Assembly: GCA_964498835.1 (NCBI GenBank)
Contig: CAZCIX010000031.1
Location: 1 to 21,863 of the forward strand
Source: JAGKXB01 sp964498835
Lineage (GTDB): Bacteria; Pseudomonadota; Gammaproteobacteria; Burkholderiales; Burkholderiaceae_D
Direction: 5' to 3'
Length of the DNA stretch: 21,863 nucleotides
Shown: in pieces, positions 1 through 6,307 of the stretch
Numbering within the stretch: position 1 is the first letter of the stretch
Layout of the letters: each line of letters opens with the position of its first letter
The notes under the pieces: model-generated
Databases searched by the model: none
Seen by the model: the letters and a program-made list of their open reading frames with translations, nothing else
What the model was told of the DNA's origin: nothing
Position numbers and translations under genes: made by a program

Positions 1-35
1 CACATAATGGCATAATGCGGTAATACGGAAGAAAG

Positions 36-68
36 ACCCGACAGCTTTCCGGCTTGATCGGGTTTTTT
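36..68 (+). terminator. Rho-independent terminator of an upstream gene
   Basis: The six-base arm ACCCGA (36-41) pairs with TCGGGT (58-63), and six T residues follow directly at 63-68. A short inner AGC/GCT pairing can extend the stem. This is the usual form of an intrinsic terminator and probably ends a transcript that starts before the window. It could also act as an attenuator in a metH leader, since metH starts about 60 bases downstream, but I see no anti-terminator or known riboswitch core. Confidence 0.7.
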
Positions 69-130
69 GTTCTTGAAGAGTAAAAAACGCAAAGAATCGC
101 ATCGCATGAATTGAGTCGAATCAAATCAAT

Positions 131-3100
131 ATGAAACAGCCAGCCATTTCCCTCGTATCTCCCACACCTACTGATCCTGCCAAAACTGAAGCACTGTTGC
201 GCGACGCTATGTCGCGTCGCATTTTGGTATTGGACGGCGCGATGGGAACCATGATCCAGCAATACAAATTGACCGAAGAGGATTATCGCGGTGGCCCAAA
301 TGGGCGTTTTGCTGATTTTGTGGCACCCGCATCAGCGGGTTCGCGCGAGTTGTTTGTTAAGGGGAATAATGAATTACTGACCCTGACCCAACCGCACATC
401 ATTCGTGAAATCCATGAGCAATATTTGGCGGCAGGTTCGGATTTAATTGAAACCAATACCTTTGGTGCCACTAGCATTGCGCAGGATGATTACCACATGG
501 GACATCTGGCTTATGAAATGAATGTGGTGGCAGCACAATTGGCGCGTGCTGCTTGCGATAAATATTCAACGCCAGACAAGCCACGTTTTGTTGCTGGGGC
601 ATTGGGGCCTACGCCTAAGACAGCGTCGATTTCACCGGATGTGAATGATCCGGGAGCGCGGAATATTACTTTTGATCAATTGGTGGCGGCTTATTTAGAA
701 CAAACCCGTGGTTTGGTCGATGGTGGTGTCGATGTGTTGCTGGTGGAAACGATTTTTGACACCTTAAATTGCAAAGCGGCTTTGTTTGCGATTGATACTT
801 ACTTTGCTGAAAATCCAGACAAAGCACGTTTGCCGCTGATGATTTCCGGTACGGTGACCGATGCTTCTGGGCGTATTTTGTCAGGCCAGACTGTGCCAGC
901 ATTTTGGCATTCAGTGCGCCATGCGCGGCCTTTGACCATCGGTTTGAATTGCGCCTTGGGCGCAGCGTTGATGCGGCCTTATGCGGAAGAATTGTCCAAA
1001 ATTGCTGATACTTTTGTCTGCATTTATCCCAACGCCGGTTTGCCTAATCCGATGTCGGATACCGGCTTTGATGAAACGCCTAAAGATACCTCTTCCTTGC
1101 TACAGGATTTTGCAGAAAGCGGTTTTGTGAATATGGTTGGTGGCTGTTGCGGCACCACGCCTGCCCATATTCGGGCCATTGCCAATGTGGTTTCTACCAT
1201 TGCGCCGCGTGCGTTGCCTGTTGCTGACCATGACATGAAGTTATCTGGTCTGGAGCCTTTCGTCATTAATCCTGAAACGTTATTTGTGAATGTAGGCGAG
1301 CGCACCAACGTCACGGGTTCAAAAGCGTTTGCGCGTTTGATTTTGAATGAGGAATACGACCAGGCTTTGAGCGTGGCGCGTCAGCAGGTGGAAAATGGTG
1401 CCCAAGTCATTGATATCAATATGGATGAAGCCATGTTGGATTCAATGGCTGCCATGACGCGCTTTTTGAACTTGATTGCCTCGGAGCCCGATATTTCACG
1501 CGTGCCCATCATGTTGGATTCTTCTAAATGGTCGGTGTTGGAAGCCGGCTTGAAATGTGTACAAGGTAAGGCGATTGTCAATTCGATTTCCTTGAAAGAA
1601 GGTGAAGAGGAATTTTTACGCCAGGCATTGCTATGTCGTCGTTATGGCGCCGCTGTGATCGTGATGGCTTTTGATGAAAAAGGTCAGGCGGATACGTATG
1701 AACGCAAAATTGAAATTTGCCAGCGTGCATACACTTTGTTGACAAATAAAATCGCTTTCCCGCCGGAAGATATTATTTTTGACCCCAATATTTTTGCCAT
1801 CGCCACTGGTATTGAAGAGCATAACAACTACGCCGTTGATTTCATCAATGCCACTCGTTGGATCAAAGAGAATTTGCCCTACGCTAAGATTTCTGGCGGC
1901 GTATCCAACGTCAGTTTTTCTTTCCGTGGCAATGACCCAGCGCGGGAAGCCATTCACACCGTGTTTTTGTACCATGCCATTCAGGCCGGCATGACCATGG
2001 GTATCGTCAATGCGGGTATGGTCGGCGTGTATAGCGAATTAGAACCCGAGCTGCGCGAACGAGTGGAAGACGTGGTGCTCAATCGACGTCCTGACGCCAC
2101 CGAGCGCATGATAGAAATCGCCAGCAGCTTGAAAGCGGGTGGCAAAAAAGAAGAGCAAAACCTGGAATGGCGCAACGAATCTGTCCAAAAACGCCTGGCG
2201 CACGCGCTGGTGCATGGCATCACGCAATGGATAGTCGAAGATACCGAAGAAGCCCGGCAAGAATTGCTCCGTAGCGGTGGTCGCCCTATCCACGTGATTG
2301 AAGGCCCGTTGATGGATGGCATGAACATCGTCGGCGATTTGTTCGGCCAGGGCAAAATGTTTTTGCCGCAAGTGGTGAAATCCGCTCGTGTCATGAAGCA
2401 AGCGGTCGCGCATTTGATTCCTTATATTGAAGAAGAAAAATTACAGGAAGAAAAAAGAACTGGCATCGTGGCCAAACCCAAAGGCAAAATGGTGATCGCC
2501 ACCGTCAAAGGCGATGTACACGACATCGGCAAAAACATTGTCTCGGTCGTCTTGCAATGTAACAACTTTGAAGTCGTCAACATGGGCGTGATGGTGCCGT
2601 GCTCGGAAATTCTAGCCATGGCCAAAGCGGAAAAGGCTGACATCATTGGCTTGTCTGGCTTGATCACGCCATCGCTGGAAGAAATGGCTTATGTCGCCAA
2701 AGAAATGCAGCGCGATCCTTACTTCCGTGGTTTGAAAATGCCTTTGCTGATTGGCGGCGCCACCACCTCACGTGCGCATACCGCGGTCAAAATTGCGCCC
2801 AATTACGAAGGTCCAGTGGTGTACGTGCCCGATGCATCGCGCTCGGTATCCGTGGCGCAATCCTTGCTGACGCCAGAATCCCGAGATCAATACATCGCAG
2901 AAATTGCGGCTGATTACGTTCGCATTCGTGAACAGCACGCCAACAAAAAAGCCACGCCCATGCTGACTTTGGCCGCAGCACGCAAGAATAAAATGCAACT
3001 GGCATTTGATGGTCAGCAAGCGCCAGTCAAACCCAAATTTATCGGTCGTCGCGTATTTAAAAACGTGGATTTAGCCACCATCGCCGAATACATCGATTGG

Positions 3101-3667
3101 GGCCCATTCTTCCAAACTTGGGATTTAGCCGGGCCTTACCCCGCCATTTTGACCGATGCAGTGGTGGGTGAAGCCGCCAGCAAGGTCTTCGCAGAAGGCC
3201 AGGATTTGCTAAAAAAAATCATCGCTGGTCGCTGGTTGACCGCCAACGGTGTCATCGCCTTACTCCCTGCCAACACCGTCAACGATGACGATATTGAAAT
3301 TTACACTGACGAAAGCAGAACCACGGTCGCTTTCACCTACTACGGCGTACGCCAGCAAACCGAAAAACCCGTCATCGACGGCGTCGCTCGTCCTAACCAA
3401 TGCTTGGCCGACTTCATCGCTCCCAAAGCATCCGGCGTTCAAGACTATATCGGCCTATTCGCCGTCACCGCTGGGTTAGGCATAGAAAAATACGAAAAAC
3501 GNNNNNNNNNNNNNNNNNNNNNNNNNNNNNNNNNNNNNNNNNNNNNNNNNNNNNNNNNNNNNNNNNNNNNNNNNNNNNNNNNNNNNNNNNNNNNNNNNNN
3601 NATGGCGGCGCGGCGTGGGGTGAGCAAGGAAGAGGTGGAGCGGTGGTTGGGGCCGAATTTGGGGTGA
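131..3667 (+). CDS. metH: Cobalamin-dependent methionine synthase, interrupted by an assembly gap
   Basis: Transfers the methyl group of 5-methyltetrahydrofolate to homocysteine through methylcobalamin, in the cytoplasm. The homocysteine domain comes first, with LDGAMGT near residue 35 and zinc ligands C274 and the C339-C340 pair in GGCCGTT. The pterin domain follows (about 380-650, starting near VNVGERTNVTGS). The B12 domain has DVHDIG with the cobalt-binding histidine H797. The activation domain begins near residue 1015 and is cut by 100 N at 3502-3601. After the gap the final residues, ending EEVERWLGPNLG, match the family C-terminus in the same frame. The AdoMet-binding RPxPGYP motif expected here is not visible and must lie in the gap. 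The visible length of 1178 aa is short of the usual roughly 1230-1250, so the real gap is probably longer than 100 bases. Some betaproteobacteria split this enzyme into two genes; here it is one. The Shine-Dalgarno sequence is weak. Confidence 0.95.
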   Translation: MKQPAISLVSPTPTDPAKTEALLRDAMSRRILVLDGAMGTMIQQYKLTEEDYRGGPNGRFADFVAPASAGSRELFVKGNNELLTLTQPHIIREIHEQYLAAGSDLIETNTFGATSIAQDDYHMGHLAYEMNVVAAQLARAACDKYSTPDKPRFVAGALGPTPKTASISPDVNDPGARNITFDQLVAAYLEQTRGLVDGGVDVLLVETIFDTLNCKAALFAIDTYFAENPDKARLPLMISGTVTDASGRILSGQTVPAFWHSVRHARPLTIGLNCALGAALMRPYAEELSKIADTFVCIYPNAGLPNPMSDTGFDETPKDTSSLLQDFAESGFVNMVGGCCGTTPAHIRAIANVVSTIAPRALPVADHDMKLSGLEPFVINPETLFVNVGERTNVTGSKAFARLILNEEYDQALSVARQQVENGAQVIDINMDEAMLDSMAAMTRFLNLIASEPDISRVPIMLDSSKWSVLEAGLKCVQGKAIVNSISLKEGEEEFLRQALLCRRYGAAVIVMAFDEKGQADTYERKIEICQRAYTLLTNKIAFPPEDIIFDPNIFAIATGIEEHNNYAVDFINATRWIKENLPYAKISGGVSNVSFSFRGNDPAREAIHTVFLYHAIQAGMTMGIVNAGMVGVYSELEPELRERVEDVVLNRRPDATERMIEIASSLKAGGKKEEQNLEWRNESVQKRLAHALVHGITQWIVEDTEEARQELLRSGGRPIHVIEGPLMDGMNIVGDLFGQGKMFLPQVVKSARVMKQAVAHLIPYIEEEKLQEEKRTGIVAKPKGKMVIATVKGDVHDIGKNIVSVVLQCNNFEVVNMGVMVPCSEILAMAKAEKADIIGLSGLITPSLEEMAYVAKEMQRDPYFRGLKMPLLIGGATTSRAHTAVKIAPNYEGPVVYVPDASRSVSVAQSLLTPESRDQYIAEIAADYVRIREQHANKKATPMLTLAAARKNKMQLAFDGQQAPVKPKFIGRRVFKNVDLATIAEYIDWGPFFQTWDLAGPYPAILTDAVVGEAASKVFAEGQDLLKKIIAGRWLTANGVIALLPANTVNDDDIEIYTDESRTTVAFTYYGVRQQTEKPVIDGVARPNQCLADFIAPKASGVQDYIGLFAVTAGLGIEKYEKXXXXXXXXXXXXXXXXXXXXXXXXXXXXXXXXXXMAARRGVSKEEVERWLGPNLG
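3502..3601. other. Assembly gap (100 N)
   Basis: Exactly 100 N lie inside metH. A round number suggests a scaffolding placeholder rather than a measured length. The coding frame happens to be kept across it, and MetH-like residues lie on both sides, so the join is probably right. From the family's usual length, roughly 120-130 codons of the activation domain should sit here. Confidence 0.98.
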
Positions 3668-3795
3668 TGGAGAGAGGTTCCATTTCGCTGAACATTGCCG
3701 ATGTCTTACCGTCGAAAGATGAGGCAGCAATGTTAGATGGGATTGCGAGTTTGGCTAAAACAATCCTAAATTTCAATTTGATATTGGGCAGTTGA
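3667..3795 (+). CDS. Possible small hypothetical protein (42 aa)
   Basis: An ATG at 3667 overlaps the metH stop by one base (TGATG) and opens a 42-codon frame beginning MERGSISLNIADVL. The overlap would allow translational coupling to metH, and the purine-rich end of metH could serve as a ribosome binding site. I recognise no domain. The middle part (SKDEAAMLDGIASLAKTIL) could form an amphipathic helix. It may equally be a chance frame, because it is short and nothing else supports it. Confidence 0.22.
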   Translation: MERGSISLNIADVLPSKDEAAMLDGIASLAKTILNFNLILGS

Positions 3796-3927
3796 ATGGA
3801 TTTAAAGTTTCTTTCCGTAATTTTTGAATCTGCGAACTCAATAGTGATTATTAGTTGTATTGAAGGCCGTAATAGAGTGCAATGATTTTTATTTGGGATT
3901 TATTAAAAATAAGCAATCTTGTGGTTT
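3796..3927. other. AT-rich intergenic stretch
   Basis: This is the rest of the roughly 350-base space between metH and the hemN operon, upstream of the FNR site. It is AT-rich with no convincing ORF, terminator or repeat. I see no clear metH terminator in it. Confidence 0.5.
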
Positions 3928-3976
3928 TTGATTTAGATCAATAAAAATCAGGCACACTCTTCGTACACTGTTATAG
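3928..3976 (+). promoter_or_regulatory. FNR/Anr-activated promoter of the hemN operon
   Basis: TTGAT-TTAG-ATCAA at 3928-3941 is a perfect FNR-family palindrome. A -10 element TACACT lies at 3964-3969, and no good -35 is seen. The predicted start near 3976 puts the centre of the site at about -41.5, the class II position for FNR activation. The FNR-like regulator at 14302-15081 is the obvious ligand. The promoter would raise hemN, ccoI and ccoS when oxygen falls. The same 22-base spacing between site and -10 recurs before ccoN. Confidence 0.85.
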
Positions 3977-4012
3977 CTCTCATTGCAGCGGAGCAATTCC
4001 CTATTTGGAGAG
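3977..4012 (+). promoter_or_regulatory. Possible 5' leader fold covering the first ribosome binding site
   Basis: Just after the predicted transcription start, CTCTC (3977-3981) can pair with GAGAG (4008-4012), which is the Shine-Dalgarno sequence of the leader ORF. Between them ATTGC (3982-3986) pairs with GCAAT (3993-3997). The stems are only five pairs each, so the fold may be weak. It would tie translation of the leader ORF, and perhaps hemN, to RNA structure. Confidence 0.3.
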
Positions 4013-4017
4013 ATAAC

Positions 4018-4086
4018 ATGTGTCGTCATCATTCAGTGATCTCGCCGTCCGTCAACCTCAGCACACTGAAGTGCATCGTAGCTTGA
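4018..4086 (+). CDS. 22-codon leader ORF upstream of hemN
   Basis: ATG at 4018 follows a good GGAGAG ribosome binding site (4007-4012) by five bases and opens a 22-residue peptide that begins MCRHH and has a second cysteine near its end. Its TGA stop (4084-4086) lies two bases before the hemN ATG (4089), which has no clear ribosome binding site of its own. The arrangement suggests that hemN is translated by coupling to this peptide. The peptide is in a different frame from hemN. I do not recognise it; the Cys-Arg-His-His start could bind metal or haem, but that is speculation. It might instead be a chance ATG if hemN starts at the GTG at 4020. Confidence 0.5.
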   Translation: MCRHHSVISPSVNLSTLKCIVA

Positions 4087-4088
4087 TC

Positions 4089-5522
4089 ATGAATACTATT
4101 TTAAGTAGTGCTGGCTCTGCTTTCCCGTCCGTAGAATTCGATGCTGCCTTGATTGGTAAGCTGAGTCAGTCTGGGCCTCGTTATACGTCTTATCCGACAG
4201 CTGATCATTTTCAGGCAGGTTTTGGTTATAGTCAGTTGTTGGAGGCGGTGGCTAGTTTGCGTATGCGGCGTAGTGTCCGTCCTTTGTCGTTGTATATCCA
4301 CATTCCATTTTGCGATACGGTGTGCTACTACTGTGGTTGCAATAAGATTGTTACCAAAGATCACAGTAAGGCTGCCAAATATATTGATTATTTGAAACAG
4401 GAAATCGATATGCAGGGGCGCTTGTTTGCTGGTATGGGCAAATTGGAGCAACTACATTTTGGTGGGGGGACGCCTACTTATCTAAGCGATACGCAGATGT
4501 CAGATTTGATGGCGCATTTGCGTGCCAGTTTTGATTTTGTGTCGGATCAGCAGGGTGAATATTCGATTGAGATTGATCCCCGTACTGTTAGTGTAGAGCG
4601 CGTGCATTCATTGCGTAATCAGGGATTCAATCGTATCAGCTTGGGCGTACAGGATTTTGATCCCGACGTGCAGAAAGCAGTTAATCGCATTCAGCCAGAA
4701 GCAGAAACACGTGCGGTGATGGAGGCAGCACGTGCTGCTGGTTTTCGCTCGATTAGTATTGATCTGATTTATGGCTTACCCAAGCAAACTATGTACAGTA
4801 TTGAGCAGACTCTGAATAAGGTGATTGATGCCAACCCAGATCGTATTGCTTTGTATAACTACGCGCATCTGCCGCATTTATTCAAGCCGCAGCGCCGTAT
4901 TGCAGAAGCAGATCTGCCTACTCCAGCCGTAAAACTTGATCTTCTTGCTTTGTGTATCCGTCGTTTGTGCGCAGCGGGTTATGTTTATATTGGTATGGAT
5001 CATTTTGCTAAGCCGGATGATGAATTGGCAATTGCACAACGTCAGGGGCGTTTGCAGCGTAATTTTCAAGGCTATTCCACTCGCGCTGAATCAGAGTTGA
5101 TTGCTTGTGGCGTATCCGCCATTAGCGCTGTAGGAGCGACTTATAGTCAAAATGAAAAAACCTTGGAAGGGTATTACGAAAAACTGGATCAAGGCCGTTT
5201 GCCGGTAGTGCGTGGCATTAAGTTGGAAAATGATGATTTGCTGCGGCGTATTCTGATTCAAAAGCTAATGTGCAATTTTGAATTGTCGATTACTTCTATT
5301 GAGCAGTCTTTTCTTATCTCTTTTACGGATTACTTTGCTTCCGAATTGGAAAAGCTGAGAATCTTAGAGGATGACGGTTTGTTACAGGTGGATTCTCAGT
5401 GGATTACGGTGAGTCCCAAAGGGCGTTTGTTGATCCGTAACATTTGTATGGTGTTTGATCGTTACTTATATCTTGCACATGGTGGTGAGGTTCGTCCATT
5501 GCGTTATTCCAAAACGATATGA
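4089..5522 (+). CDS. hemN: Oxygen-independent coproporphyrinogen III dehydrogenase
   Basis: Radical-SAM enzyme that oxidatively decarboxylates coproporphyrinogen III to protoporphyrinogen IX without oxygen, in the cytoplasm. The iron-sulfur motif is C75-x3-C79-x2-C82 with the extra C84, matching the CxxxCxxCxC of true HemN. HFGGGTPTYL follows as the SAM-binding glycine motif, and the N-terminal GPRYTSYPTA is also typical of HemN. From the ATG at 4089 the protein is 477 aa, close to the roughly 457 of E. coli. In-frame upstream starts exist (GTG 4020), but the added residues do not resemble the family and the ribosome binding site there serves the leader ORF. It lies first in an FNR-controlled operon with copper and cbb3 assembly genes, which fits haem supply under low oxygen. 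Confidence 0.95.
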   Translation: MNTILSSAGSAFPSVEFDAALIGKLSQSGPRYTSYPTADHFQAGFGYSQLLEAVASLRMRRSVRPLSLYIHIPFCDTVCYYCGCNKIVTKDHSKAAKYIDYLKQEIDMQGRLFAGMGKLEQLHFGGGTPTYLSDTQMSDLMAHLRASFDFVSDQQGEYSIEIDPRTVSVERVHSLRNQGFNRISLGVQDFDPDVQKAVNRIQPEAETRAVMEAARAAGFRSISIDLIYGLPKQTMYSIEQTLNKVIDANPDRIALYNYAHLPHLFKPQRRIAEADLPTPAVKLDLLALCIRRLCAAGYVYIGMDHFAKPDDELAIAQRQGRLQRNFQGYSTRAESELIACGVSAISAVGATYSQNEKTLEGYYEKLDQGRLPVVRGIKLENDDLLRRILIQKLMCNFELSITSIEQSFLISFTDYFASELEKLRILEDDGLLQVDSQWITVSPKGRLLIRNICMVFDRYLYLAHGGEVRPLRYSKTI

Positions 5523-5545
5523 ACGCGTGATTGATTGAGTCTGTG

Positions 5546-6307
5546 ATGAATTCTGTACAACTGATTCCGCTACTGATTGTTGGACTCACTGGCAGCGTGC
5601 ATTGTATTGGGATGTGCGGTGGGATTGTTGGTGCTTTGTCGAGCAAAATGACTACACCGAATAAGACGGTGATCCCTATTGTTGCTGTAGCGCCGGCGCA
5701 TACTTTGAGCAAAGTGCTGGCGTATAACGCGGGCCGTATTGGTAGTTATATGATGGCTGGCGCATTAGCGGGTGGTTTGGCAAGTTGGGCACAGGCCTTG
5801 AGTGCACTAGTTGGGCTGCAGTTGGGCTTATATTGGCTGGCTAATTTGATGTTGGTAGCGCTGGGCCTGTATCTCATGAACGTTTGGCAGGGAGTGACCT
5901 TGTTGGAGCGCGGTGGACGTGTATTGTGGCAACTAGCCCAACCTATCATGATGCCGATGATGAAATCATTGATGCCGACTGTCCATCTTCATCAAGCTTT
6001 TATTTTAGGGGCTTTGTGGGGATGGTTGCCATGCGGTATGGTTTACAGTGTGTTGTTGACAGCGATGTTCAGTGGTTCCGCCGCTGATGGTACGCTGGTT
6101 ATGCTGGCTTTTGGATTGGGTACATTACCTATGTTGGTGGGATTAGGTCTGGTGGGCGATCGCTTACAACGTACTTTACAGCGTCGTCCTGTGCGATTGG
6201 TGTGTGGGTTGTTGGTACTCGCTTTTGGCTTGTTAGGACTGTATCGTGCCATTGGTGGTTTGACACCTCATTGGATGAGTAACCTATGTCTGACACCACA
6301 GCATTAA
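5546..6307 (+). CDS. DsbD/TauE-like membrane protein of the cbb3 cluster
   Basis: A 253-aa integral membrane protein with about six hydrophobic segments. It carries HCIGMCGG (C20 and C24) near the first membrane segment and LPCG (C163) near the fourth, the pattern of the DsbD_2 / UreH-like transmembrane family, often labelled sulfite exporter TauE/SafE. The placement between hemN and ccoI is conserved in other proteobacteria; Pseudomonas has a similar gene beside ccoS and hemN. A role in copper handling or thiol redox for oxidase assembly is likely but inferred; sulfite export is unlikely. A TTG start at 5531 would add five residues; I prefer ATG 5546. The 3' end overlaps ccoI by 22 bases, which suggests translational coupling. 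Confidence 0.85.
   Translation: MNSVQLIPLLIVGLTGSVHCIGMCGGIVGALSSKMTTPNKTVIPIVAVAPAHTLSKVLAYNAGRIGSYMMAGALAGGLASWAQALSALVGLQLGLYWLANLMLVALGLYLMNVWQGVTLLERGGRVLWQLAQPIMMPMMKSLMPTVHLHQAFILGALWGWLPCGMVYSVLLTAMFSGSAADGTLVMLAFGLGTLPMLVGLGLVGDRLQRTLQRRPVRLVCGLLVLAFGLLGLYRAIGGLTPHWMSNLCLTPQH

Noticed and set aside
3..17. Tandem CATAATG repeats at the window start.
   Set aside because: Only two seven-base copies with no further context; chance is likely.
36..130. A possible SAH or cobalamin riboswitch ahead of metH.
   Set aside because: The leader is short and shows only a terminator hairpin. I find no riboswitch core motif, and upstream sequence is not available.
4020..4088. An N-terminal extension of HemN from a GTG at 4020.
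   Set aside because: The 23 extra residues do not resemble HemN, and the ribosome binding site is better placed for the ATG at 4018 in another frame.
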